Part shown: positions 39,676 to 47,844 of the stretch, in pieces
How the letters are laid out: each line of letters begins with the position of its first letter
Numbering within the stretch: the first letter of the stretch is position 1
Position numbers and translations under genes: made by a program
The notes under the pieces: model-generated
Seen by the model: the letters and a program-made list of their open reading frames with translations, nothing else
What the model was told of the DNA's origin: nothing
The model's database searches: none
From: UBA6244 sp963676875
Lineage (GTDB): Bacteria; Bacteroidota; Bacteroidia; Bacteroidales; F082
Reading direction: 5' to 3'
DNA: 64,000 bases
NCBI GenBank assembly: GCA_963676875.1
Contig: OY781436.1
Location: 868,001 to 932,000, forward strand

Positions 39676-41610
39676 CTACTTATAATATAAGGTATATTTT
39701 TCGGGATTACCCGGTTGACCCAAAACCTTCAATGAATCAATAAAATAGGTGCCTTGTTTGTGGTTGTTCCAAACTTTAAAGTGCAAAACCAAATCCTTGG
39801 TGTCCTGATTTTTCTTCAAGGCACTGGACAAATCAATGGTAAGAAAAGCACTTATTTCTTCATCCTTTTTAAACTCAAATCGTTTGAAGGGGGCTGCTGC
39901 CCAATAAACAACTTCACCTGCGCGCGTAATATAGCCGGCCAAAACCGCTCCACCCACTTGATCCAAAGCATCAATATATATCTGCGCATCAACAACTCCT
40001 CGCGGATTGATATACAGACTATCGAAGATCAAATCAGTAGAAAAACCCCATTCCATCTCTTTGGTCATGCGCAATCGTTCTCTACCTACTAAAGTATCAT
40101 AAACCTCCAGTTCCGGTTTTACATTAAAATTACCCACAGTGGTATCTGGTGAATAACTTGCCAACAATCTGTATGTTAGCGTTGCCTCGTCTTCAGGCCT
40201 CTTACTCAACACATACGTTTCGTATGTAAATCCATAGTCGTAAGATACTTGGTACGGAAAATACGACCTCACCAATTGCAATTCCTCCCCGGTAAGTCCT
40301 TGGATAACTACTCGCGACTGTTTGATAGAAGCCACCCTTCGGTTTAAATCCGAAAGTGTAAGCTCTTTGTTCCGTTTGGTAAAATAAGGGATTTCAACTC
40401 CATATTTTCTGAAATAATACCCATGAATATAAGGTATGCAATTGTCAATAATGAAAACATCGCCTTTACTTTGCTCTCGAACAGCGGTTTTAAACAGTTC
40501 ATTATATGGTTGTCGATAAAAAATTCGATAATAATCGCGCTCAAAAACCAAAGTACCGATATTTACTGTCATCAACACGAGTATAATTCCCCAAAGTGCT
40601 TTCATATCAAGCTTTTTATGAAAACTAAATACAAGCATAATTAGATATGGCGTTCCGAAAATCAAAAGAGAAAATTGCAAAATAGGATTCACCCGGATGG
40701 AATAAATATAACCGATGGCCAAAGGCAGCACAAACCAAAGAGCCAACACCAATCGTTTCCTGAAAGGAAAACCATATGCTTGAAATTGCCCCCTCTTGAA
40801 CAACAGATAGGCCAATACCAATGCAAGAACCGCAACACCAATAAAAGAGAAATGGATGAGCCAGGAGAAAAAATCAGCAAAAAAGTCGGGAGTTGGTTTG
40901 GCAAGCCACCCACCTACTCCACCAATACCTCCTTGCTCCAGCTGATGAAAAAATATGGGTAAGTGTGGAATATAGAGTACAAAAATGCCCAATCCGGCAA
41001 GTGTGTATGGAATAAGCTGATTCTTCTTTACAAAAACCACACCCGACAAACCCACGAGGGCAGCAAACAACAAACTAAAATGGTGGTTGTAGGCCGACAA
41101 CCCACCAAAAATGGAAAACCCAACAAGGTACCTGATTTTTGGAGTCACGAAAAAAAACTTACTCCAATAGAACACCATTACCAATGTAAAAAACAACCCA
41201 CTGGTATAGGGCCTTGCAATTTGACCGTACATAATGAAAAACTGCAGGCTGGCAACCATTGCAGCTGAAATCAAACCAGTTGTCCGATCGAACCACAGAT
41301 TTCCAATCTTAAACACAAAAAATACTGAGGCCACACCCGACAATAAAAAGGGCAATTTTACCCAGGCTTCACGCTCCCCGACCAGCATCACCCAATAATA
41401 CATAAACACCTGAACACCTGCCGGATGGGTATCGTTTAGCACCACACCATATTTTATCAAATCAGAAATTTTTTGAAAAGTCAATCGACTCATCGCACTC
41501 AACTCGTCGTGCATAAATGGAATGTTCCAAAAATCCCAAAAACGCAATACAGCAGCCACCAGGATGATAAAAAGCAGCGGTTTTAGATATTTATTTTTCG
41601 TATTTTCCAT
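39676..41610 (-). CDS. Membrane glycosyltransferase, GT39/ArnT-like
   Basis: The 644-residue product (from ATG at 41610) has about ten to twelve hydrophobic membrane segments in the first 400 residues. After the first segment comes a periplasmic loop with FMHDELSAMSRL, matching the acidic catalytic motif of GT39/GT83-type polyprenyl-phosphate sugar transferases. The last 200 residues form a soluble domain with beta character. Such enzymes move a sugar from a lipid-linked donor to lipid A, glycans or proteins in the periplasm; acceptor and sugar are unknown here. An earlier TTG start overlaps the -7 box at 41626, so the ATG is preferred. Confidence 0.78.
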   Translation of the reverse strand: MENTKNKYLKPLLFIILVAAVLRFWDFWNIPFMHDELSAMSRLTFQKISDLIKYGVVLNDTHPAGVQVFMYYWVMLVGEREAWVKLPFLLSGVASVFFVFKIGNLWFDRTTGLISAAMVASLQFFIMYGQIARPYTSGLFFTLVMVFYWSKFFFVTPKIRYLVGFSIFGGLSAYNHHFSLLFAALVGLSGVVFVKKNQLIPYTLAGLGIFVLYIPHLPIFFHQLEQGGIGGVGGWLAKPTPDFFADFFSWLIHFSFIGVAVLALVLAYLLFKRGQFQAYGFPFRKRLVLALWFVLPLAIGYIYSIRVNPILQFSLLIFGTPYLIMLVFSFHKKLDMKALWGIILVLMTVNIGTLVFERDYYRIFYRQPYNELFKTAVREQSKGDVFIIDNCIPYIHGYYFRKYGVEIPYFTKRNKELTLSDLNRRVASIKQSRVVIQGLTGEELQLVRSYFPYQVSYDYGFTYETYVLSKRPEDEATLTYRLLASYSPDTTVGNFNVKPELEVYDTLVGRERLRMTKEMEWGFSTDLIFDSLYINPRGVVDAQIYIDALDQVGGAVLAGYITRAGEVVYWAAAPFKRFEFKKDEEISAFLTIDLSSALKKNQDTKDLVLHFKVWNNHKQGTYFIDSLKVLGQPGNPEKYTLYYK

Positions 41611-41625
41611 GGCAAAATTGGGTTT

Positions 41626-41694
41626 CAAAAGTAGCTATTTTTTAAGATGAACCATGCACAAGGGTCAAGCCTCAAACATAAAAATGTACTTTTG
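41626..41694. promoter_or_regulatory. Divergent candidate promoters for the glycosyltransferase and uvrD/pcrA
   Basis: TACTTTTG lies on the minus strand at 41633-41626, 16 bp before the glycosyltransferase ATG, and on the plus strand at 41687-41694, 21 bp before the helicase GTG. Neither has TTG at exactly 19 bp. Confidence 0.5.
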
Positions 41695-41714
41695 CGCCGT
41701 AAATAAAAAAATCT

Positions 41715-43997
41715 GTGAGCAACTTTTTAGATCAACTGAACAAAGAACAACGCGACCCTGTTATGCAAACCGAGGGTCCTGTGATGGTAATTGCCGGAGC
41801 AGGCTCGGGAAAAACGCGGGTTCTAACCTATCGTCTGGCCTATCTGCTTGCCAAAGGCGTTGACCCATTTAATATTCTGGCACTTACTTTTACCAACAAG
41901 GCAGCACGTGAAATGAAAGAACGTGTGCTCAAACTCATCGGCGATGGAGAAGGAAGAAATGTTTGGATGGGTACATTTCACTCTGTTTTTTCCAAAATTC
42001 TCAGGTTTGATGGGCATCATCTCGGATATCCTTCCAATTATACCATATACGACTCCACCGACAGCAAGCGACTGATCCGTCAGATTATCAGCGATATGCA
42101 ACTCGACCCCAAGGCATATCCCTTCTCATTTGTGGCTGGCCGAATATCCATGGCAAAGTCGTCGCTCATCACAGCTAACCATTATGCCAATGATGCCGAT
42201 ATCCAAACAGCGGATGAGGCTTCAGCCAAACCCTTGATAAAAGACATTTACAAAACCTATCAAACCCGACTCAAGCGTGCAGATGCCATGGATTTTGACG
42301 ATCTGCTTTTCAACACCTATCTGTTGTTTGCCGGTTTTCCGGAAGTCCTCTACAAATACCAGCAAAAATTCAAGTACGTCATGGTGGATGAGTATCAGGA
42401 CACCAACCATGCACAATACCTGATCATCAAAAAACTTGCTGCCAACAACGAAAACATCTGTGTGGTAGGCGATGATGCCCAGAGCATCTACTCATTTCGT
42501 GGAGCCAATATCAGCAATATGCTTAATTTTAAAAAGGACTATGCTGATGCGAAATTATTTAAGCTGGAACAAAACTATCGCTCAACACAAACCATTGTTA
42601 AAGCTGCCAATCAGGTAATTACGTACAACAAAGATCAGATAAAGAAAACCGTTTGGACGGAAAACACCTCAGGAAAACCAATAGGTCTGATCAAAGCCGG
42701 AAGCGACAATGAAGAAGGTAACCTGGTGGCTGCAGCCATTTTCGACCAGAAAATGAACAAACAGCTTCCCAACAGTGCTTTTGCTATTTTGTACCGGACC
42801 AACGCCCAATCCCGCTCCATTGAAGAGGGATTACGAAAGAAAAACATTCCTTATAAAATTTATGGGGGGTTGTCGTTTTATAACCGACAGGAAATAAAGG
42901 ATCTCTTATCGTATTTTCGCTTGGTAATCAACAACAACGACGACGAGGCGCTCATGCGCGTGATCAATACACCAGCACGCGGCATTGGAAAAACCACCCT
43001 GGACAAAATGGTGGTTGCCGCCGACGAACATAATATCAGTCTGTGGCAAGTGGCTCTCGAACCCTATAAATACCAGGTGAGCATTAACAGTGGAACAGCT
43101 CGCAAAATAAACGACTTTACTCTACTAATAAAAAGCTTTATCGCCTTAAACAAGACCAAAGAAGCCTTCGATATGGCCAATCATATCGCCACAGCATCGG
43201 GATTGCTAAAGATGTTAAGAGATGAAGAAACACCCGAGAGTGTCAGCAGGGTGGAAAACATTGAGGAGTTGCTGAATGGCATCAAAGAGTTCAGTGAAAA
43301 AGCAGTGGAACTCAGCGATGGAGATATGAGCGAGCGAAAAACACTGGGAGAGTTTATGCAGGATGTGGCCTTGCTTACTGACGCAGATAACGACAAGGAT
43401 GAAGATCAGGACAAGGTAACCCTCATGACCATACACGCTTCCAAAGGGCTGGAGTTTCCACATGTTTTCGTGGTGGGATTGGAAGAGAACCTCTTTCCAT
43501 CCATTCAATCCATTAGCACCCGAAGCGATCTGGAGGAAGAACGCCGTTTGTTTTACGTAGCCATTACCCGAGCCATGGAGCACCTAACACTCAGTCATGC
43601 TGAAAGTCGTTATCGCTGGGGTAATTTCACCATCACTGAGCCCAGTCGGTTTTTGGAAGAAATTGACAATGAACTCATCGATCGACCAGAGGGAATAGGT
43701 TTGAATCGCCCGTCGTTTAAACGCAGAACGGAAGATGAGCCAAAACCTACTTTAAACAAACGTGCCTTAAAACCGCTTACCCAACGATTAACCTCCACGC
43801 CGAATACAAGTGCCTCCAATCCATCGCAGGCAGACGATATCCTTCCAGGAATGGAGGTGGAACATGCCAATTTCGGACGTGGAAAAGTGCTTGAGGTAGA
43901 AGGCGAAGGACCCAATAAAAAAGCAAGTGTCCACTTCCATGCAGTTGGAAAAAAACAATTACTGCTAAGATTTGCTAAGTTAGTCGTAGTAGGATAA
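41715..43997 (+). CDS. UvrD/PcrA-family DNA helicase
   Basis: A superfamily 1 3'-to-5' helicase acting in nucleotide-excision or mismatch repair and in clearing replication blocks. The 760 residues show Walker A AGAGSGKT at 27-34, motif Ia ALTFTNKAAREMKER, motif II VDEYQDTNH near 228, motif III GDDAQSIYSFRGA, motif IV QNYRSTQ, and motif VI VAITRAMEHL. A C-terminal Tudor-like domain (GMEVEHANFGRGKV) matches PcrA/UvrD proteins. The start is a GTG, consistent with the conserved N-terminus FLDQLNKEQ. It lies alone between divergent and downstream promoters. Confidence 0.95.
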   Translation: MSNFLDQLNKEQRDPVMQTEGPVMVIAGAGSGKTRVLTYRLAYLLAKGVDPFNILALTFTNKAAREMKERVLKLIGDGEGRNVWMGTFHSVFSKILRFDGHHLGYPSNYTIYDSTDSKRLIRQIISDMQLDPKAYPFSFVAGRISMAKSSLITANHYANDADIQTADEASAKPLIKDIYKTYQTRLKRADAMDFDDLLFNTYLLFAGFPEVLYKYQQKFKYVMVDEYQDTNHAQYLIIKKLAANNENICVVGDDAQSIYSFRGANISNMLNFKKDYADAKLFKLEQNYRSTQTIVKAANQVITYNKDQIKKTVWTENTSGKPIGLIKAGSDNEEGNLVAAAIFDQKMNKQLPNSAFAILYRTNAQSRSIEEGLRKKNIPYKIYGGLSFYNRQEIKDLLSYFRLVINNNDDEALMRVINTPARGIGKTTLDKMVVAADEHNISLWQVALEPYKYQVSINSGTARKINDFTLLIKSFIALNKTKEAFDMANHIATASGLLKMLRDEETPESVSRVENIEELLNGIKEFSEKAVELSDGDMSERKTLGEFMQDVALLTDADNDKDEDQDKVTLMTIHASKGLEFPHVFVVGLEENLFPSIQSISTRSDLEEERRLFYVAITRAMEHLTLSHAESRYRWGNFTITEPSRFLEEIDNELIDRPEGIGLNRPSFKRRTEDEPKPTLNKRALKPLTQRLTSTPNTSASNPSQADDILPGMEVEHANFGRGKVLEVEGEGPNKKASVHFHAVGKKQLLLRFAKLVVVG

Positions 43998-44100
43998 ATT
44001 TCGATTTCAAACCTGTTGAATTCTGCTTCTTTATAAGATATTCGCCAAATCAATTAAATGCTTCCCACAGAAAGGAAGATAGACAACTAGCTTCTTTTAC

Positions 44101-44108
44101 TATTTTTG
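44101..44108 (+). promoter_or_regulatory. Candidate -7 box for gldA
   Basis: TATTTTTG matches TAnnTTTG and lies 23 bp before the gldA ATG. No -33 TTG at the standard spacing. Confidence 0.45.
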
Positions 44109-44130
44109 TGAAAAAATTAAACAATCTGCC

Positions 44131-45048
44131 ATGTCGACCATAAAGATAGAAGGAATTACCAAATTTTACGGGCAACAAAAAGCACTCGATAATGTCACCT
44201 TATCTATAAGTAAAGGGGAAGTAGTTGGATTATTGGGACCCAACGGAGCCGGGAAATCTACGCTGATGAAGATTCTTACCACTGTTATTCCTCCTACTTC
44301 GGGCACTGCACAAGTAAATGGACTGGATGTTCAGGAACAATCGTTAGAGGTGCGTAAGTGTATCGGCTATTTGCCTGAACTCAATCCGCTATACTCCGAC
44401 ATGTATGTGCGCGAGTACCTCACCTTCGTTTTTAAAAGTTATCCCGGTGGCGGCAAGGCAAAAAACGCTGTGGAGGAAGTGATAAAACTTACCGGACTGA
44501 CCCAAGAAAGCAGAAAAAAAATAGGAGAACTTTCCAAAGGATACAAGCAGCGGGTGGGGTTGGCACAAGCGCTGATACACGACCCGGAAATACTTATTTT
44601 AGACGAACCTACCTCCGGACTGGATCCCAACCAATTGGTTGAAATTCGGCGCATTATAGCCGAACTGGGAAAGATAAAAACTATTATCCTGAGCACCCAC
44701 ATCATGCAAGAGGTAGAGGCACTCTGCAGCAGGGTGGTCATTATCGACCATGGGAAAATTGTTGCCGACGACACCCCGTCAAACCTGTCGAAAAGCAGTG
44801 CTCCATCATTTGTGTACCGACTGGAACTAAAAGAAATCATCCCCGTAAACGAACTCAAGGCAATCGAAGGTGTGGAAAAAGTGGACAAGCAATCCGACAA
44901 TACTTGGCTCATTACGGGTAAAAAAGGACTCGACCTGCGGGAAAAAGTTTTCAAATTTGCCGTTTCCAAGGGATATAATGTTCTTGCACTTTCACAGGAA
45001 GCGAACAAAATGGAAGATGTATTTCATCGCTTAACAAACGAAGGTTAG
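44131..45048 (+). CDS. gldA: ABC transporter ATP-binding protein, GldA type
   Basis: The 305 residues are one nucleotide-binding domain followed by a short C-terminal domain. Walker A GPNGAGKST is at 36-44, the Q-loop region reads YLPELNPLYSDMYVREYL, the signature is LSKGYKQR, Walker B is LILDEPTSGLDPNQ, and the H-loop is STHIMQE. The sequence fits GldA, which with GldF and GldG forms an ABC complex tied to gliding in Bacteroidota; homologues also occur in non-gliding species. gldF and gldG are not adjacent here, so the partner permease is outside the window or absent. Confidence 0.85.
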   Translation: MSTIKIEGITKFYGQQKALDNVTLSISKGEVVGLLGPNGAGKSTLMKILTTVIPPTSGTAQVNGLDVQEQSLEVRKCIGYLPELNPLYSDMYVREYLTFVFKSYPGGGKAKNAVEEVIKLTGLTQESRKKIGELSKGYKQRVGLAQALIHDPEILILDEPTSGLDPNQLVEIRRIIAELGKIKTIILSTHIMQEVEALCSRVVIIDHGKIVADDTPSNLSKSSAPSFVYRLELKEIIPVNELKAIEGVEKVDKQSDNTWLITGKKGLDLREKVFKFAVSKGYNVLALSQEANKMEDVFHRLTNEG

Positions 45049-45186
45049 TGTGGACAAAATTCAAATAACTTCATGGTGTAGCGCTTCTCAAAAAAGCCCC
45101 CCGACTTCTCACTGCCCCCGTAAGCTTTCGATTTCCAACTAAGGCGGTTTGATGTTCACCCCGAAGGCTTTTGGGATTCGACCACC

Positions 45187-45258
45187 GACTTCCGTCTTCC
45201 AACTTCCGTCTTCCGTCTTCCCACTTCCGTCTTCCAACTTTACCCACTTTCAACTTTT
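45187..45258. repeat. Heptamer array NNCTTCC before metK
   Basis: Seven uninterrupted heptamers of form NNCTTCC start at 45187, 45194, 45201, 45208, 45215, 45222 and 45229, with first two bases GA, GT, AA, GT, GT, CA and GT. A decayed unit AACTTTA follows, then CACTTTC (45245) and AACTTTT (45252). The preceding 130 bp (45049-45186) hold no gene. Confidence 0.8.
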
Positions 45259-45284
45259 AGCACTTTACGTAACAAATAATTTCA

Positions 45285-45292
45285 TACCTTTG
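45285..45292 (+). promoter_or_regulatory. Candidate -7 box for metK
   Basis: TACCTTTG followed by CC matches TAnnTTTG and would start a transcript near 45299, just ahead of the riboswitch. A TTT lies near the -33 position instead of a clean TTG. Confidence 0.55.
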
Positions 45293-45312
45293 CCGCACGT
45301 TTTGAAGAACGT

Positions 45313-45366
45313 TTGTGGAAAGATTTGATTGATTGCAACCACGGAAAAAAAATGCTAAAGCAACAT
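45313..45366 (+). promoter_or_regulatory. SAM-II-type riboswitch candidate in the metK leader
   Basis: The leader matches the SAM-II consensus in order and spacing. P1 is GTGG (45315-45318) with CCAC (45339-45342). The loop holds GATTTG at 45322-45327 and ATTGCA at 45332-45337, both SAM-II hallmarks. An A-rich stretch follows, then GCTAAA at 45354-45359, the conserved 3' core. A pseudoknot can form: TTGC (45333-45336) with GCAA (45360-45363), and ATTT (45323-45326) with AAAT (45350-45353). SAM-II aptamers bind S-adenosylmethionine and usually lower expression of methionine/SAM genes. Placement before SAM synthetase fits feedback control. The metK ATG is 55 bp downstream and no terminator is seen, so control is probably at translation. 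Confidence 0.75.
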
Positions 45367-45420
45367 TTACCCGCCAATCACCCGAACCTTTCAAATTGTT
45401 TAATATTAATTGATAACGAT

Positions 45421-46725
45421 ATGTCATATTATTTTACGTCCGAATCTGTTTCTGAAGGACATCCCGACAAGGTATCCGACCAGATTTCAGATGCGGTATT
45501 AGACGAAATGTTGCGCCACGATCCCAACTCCAAAGTGGCCTGCGAAACATTGGTAACCACCGGTTTGGCCATGATAGCCGGCGAAGTAAAAACCTCTGCA
45601 TATGTGGACTTGCAGCATGTAGCCCGCGAAACCATTCGCCGCATTGGTTACATAAAAGCCGCCTATCAATTTGACGCCGATTCTTGCTCGGTACTTTCAG
45701 CCTTGCACGAACAATCATCCGATATCAACCAGGGGGTTGTACGTCAAACTGAAGAAGCACAAGGTGCCGGCGACCAGGGAATGATGTTCGGTTTTGCCAT
45801 CAAGGAGATGGAGGACCTGATGCCCTATACCACCGAAATAGCGCACGATTTGCTTTTCGAAATGGCAGAAATCCGCCGCGAAGGAAAAGAAATGACCTAC
45901 CTCCGCCCCGACTCCAAATCGCAGGTAACCCTGGAATACGATGACAATGGAATGCCCATTCGCATCGATACCATCGTGATTTCCACACAGCACGACGACT
46001 TCGACACCGAAGAAAACATGCAGAATAAAATCAAGGAAGATTGCGCCAGGATACTTATTCCCCGTGTAAAAAACAAATACAGCGACAAGGTTAAGAATTT
46101 GTTTACCGACCAAATGCGCTTATTGGTAAATCCCACCGGCAAATTTGTCATCGGCGGTCCTCATGGCGATACCGGACTCACCGGAAGAAAAATTATTGTG
46201 GATACCTACGGCGGTCATGGCGCACACGGCGGTGGTGCATTCTCAGGAAAAGATGCTTCCAAAGTTGACCGTTCGGCTGCCTACGCTGCTCGACACATTG
46301 CCAAAAACGTGGTAGCTGCCGGTGTTGCCGACCAAATCCTGGTTCAGGTGGCCTACGCCATTGGCGTGGACAAACCTGTTGGTTTTTACGTGAACACCTA
46401 CGGAACGGCCAAAGTGAAGGATGAAAACGGAAACATCATGAAAGATGGTGCCATTTCAAAAAAACTTGAAGGCATCTTCGACATGCGTCCTTATGCCATT
46501 GTTTCCCGTTTTGGGCTAAAAAATCCCATTTTTGTACCAACAGCTTCCTATGGTCATTTTGGTCGTGAAAGCTTCGAAAAAGAAATTGAAGTGTACTACG
46601 AAGACAAGGATACCACTTTCGTGGAAAACAGAAATGGATTGAACGTGTACAAGAAAACAGTTACATTTTTCCCTTGGGAGAAATTGAATTATATTGATAA
46701 GGTAAAAGCTGCGTTTGAATTGTAA
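45421..46725 (+). CDS. metK: S-adenosylmethionine synthetase
   Basis: MetK makes SAM from methionine and ATP. ATG at 45421 gives 434 residues beginning MSYYFTSESVSEGHPDK, the conserved N-terminus with the HPDK motif. GAGDQGMMFGFA supplies the adenosine site and GGAFSGKDASKVDRSAAY the phosphate-binding P-loop-like motif. The frame is open upstream to 45313, but that would translate through the riboswitch. Bacteroidota MetK is longer than the 384-residue E. coli enzyme, and this fits. A strong hairpin terminator follows. Confidence 0.97.
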   Translation: MSYYFTSESVSEGHPDKVSDQISDAVLDEMLRHDPNSKVACETLVTTGLAMIAGEVKTSAYVDLQHVARETIRRIGYIKAAYQFDADSCSVLSALHEQSSDINQGVVRQTEEAQGAGDQGMMFGFAIKEMEDLMPYTTEIAHDLLFEMAEIRREGKEMTYLRPDSKSQVTLEYDDNGMPIRIDTIVISTQHDDFDTEENMQNKIKEDCARILIPRVKNKYSDKVKNLFTDQMRLLVNPTGKFVIGGPHGDTGLTGRKIIVDTYGGHGAHGGGAFSGKDASKVDRSAAYAARHIAKNVVAAGVADQILVQVAYAIGVDKPVGFYVNTYGTAKVKDENGNIMKDGAISKKLEGIFDMRPYAIVSRFGLKNPIFVPTASYGHFGRESFEKEIEVYYEDKDTTFVENRNGLNVYKKTVTFFPWEKLNYIDKVKAAFEL

Positions 46726-46753
46726 TTCAACTCAAAAAAGTACCTTAAAAACA

Positions 46754-46782
46754 AAAAAGCCGATCAGTTTGATCGGCTTTTT
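46754..46782. terminator. Bidirectional terminator between metK and a T9SS gene
   Basis: AAAAAGCCGATC and GATCGGCTTTTT form a perfect 12-bp stem around AGTTT. A and T runs at its foot allow termination in both directions; the flanking genes converge on it. Confidence 0.92.
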
Positions 46783-46805
46783 CTATTTAATACCCAATTG
46801 TGTTA

Positions 46806-47531
46806 TTATCTTATAATCAACTTTTTACTGTGTAGAATTTCGCCGTTGAGCACCACTGAATAAAAGTAAATTCCCCCTTCTAAATTGCTCACGTCCATAC
46901 GAACGCTGTTGCTGTTAAGGTCGATGGCAGTTTCGCTTACCACCGCACCCAACAAATTGGAGATTCTAACACTTCCGCCTTTAACACCAGGCACTAGTTT
47001 ATAATCCAGAGTTACAAAATCATTGGCAGGGTTTGGATATATGTCAGAAAACTTTATTCCACTTAACATATTTTCATCAATGGCATTAGGAGCAGCTACA
47101 AATTTCACTACGACCTCAAGGTATTGATCCTCATTGTCCACATTATAAAACTTATACCAGATAATGGAAGTACCGGGATGCCCAAGCGCATTATAATCTC
47201 CAAGAAAATAATCACGATCAGTTGAAGCCCCCGCAGCAACAAGAGTTACTCCGGTGCTGTCAACTCCGGGAGGAAAACATGCTCCCCAACAGATTGTATT
47301 TTCGGCACCATCAACAATCGATACATCATTTTTAACCACGCTCACATTGGCATCAACGCCAAGTAAGTTGGTAAATATAGGATTGAACACCATTAAGGTA
47401 TCTGCACTTCCGTGAAAAGTAACTGTATCGCCGAGTATTTCATCATTCCAGGATAGCTGAAAAGATTGGGCGTTAACATATAACACCGTGGCGATAAACA
47501 TAATAAAAGAAAGTAGTAGTTTTTTCATCAT
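46806..47531 (-). CDS. Small T9SS-secreted protein of unknown function
   Basis: The 241 residues start with a signal peptide (MMKKLLLSFIMFIATVLYVNAQ). A central region of about 120 residues has paired cysteines (TICWGACFPPG) and beta-rich segments. The last 80 residues are a type A sorting domain (IYPNPANDFVTLDY, ISNLLGAVV, SKKLIIR). The middle resembles short beta-sandwich domains with no named function. It converges on metK and is divergent from the Omp28-like gene. Confidence 0.82.
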   Translation of the reverse strand: MMKKLLLSFIMFIATVLYVNAQSFQLSWNDEILGDTVTFHGSADTLMVFNPIFTNLLGVDANVSVVKNDVSIVDGAENTICWGACFPPGVDSTGVTLVAAGASTDRDYFLGDYNALGHPGTSIIWYKFYNVDNEDQYLEVVVKFVAAPNAIDENMLSGIKFSDIYPNPANDFVTLDYKLVPGVKGGSVRISNLLGAVVSETAIDLNSNSVRMDVSNLEGGIYFYSVVLNGEILHSKKLIIR

Positions 47532-47844
47532 TATCTAAAATTTATTTAAACATATTAATAACAAAGATTATACCAAAACCCAAGCAATACAATAACGAAT
47601 TTTTAGGTTCGGATATTTGACAACAATGCCCCCTTAAAGGTTGCGCACAAATGACAAAAACCAGAGATTACACCTCTTTTAATGTTAAATATCACTTTTC
47701 GGCAAAAACAACCATTCGTAAGCCAATGTTGTCATACCTTTGCATTGAGATACACTAATCCGCAAAAATACAAAATTATTGAGATGATTGCCGATTCGGG
47801 TAAATCTAACGCAACCAATTGAATACTAACTAATTTTAAATACG
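47532..47844. other. Divergent intergenic region between two T9SS genes
   Basis: No gene is seen. TACCTTTG at 47735-47742 is a candidate -7 box for the rightward gene, giving a leader of about 95 nt. For the leftward gene no clean TAnnTTTG was found. Confidence 0.5.

Noticed and set aside
45071..45253. Leftward 60-codon frame over the metK-upstream heptamer array
   Set aside because: Its Lys/Arg/Asp-rich sequence is just translation of the NNCTTCC repeat; no start signal or family.
45313..45420. Upstream extension of metK to an earlier in-frame start
   Set aside because: The extension is not MetK-like and would run through the riboswitch; the conserved N-terminus begins at 45421.
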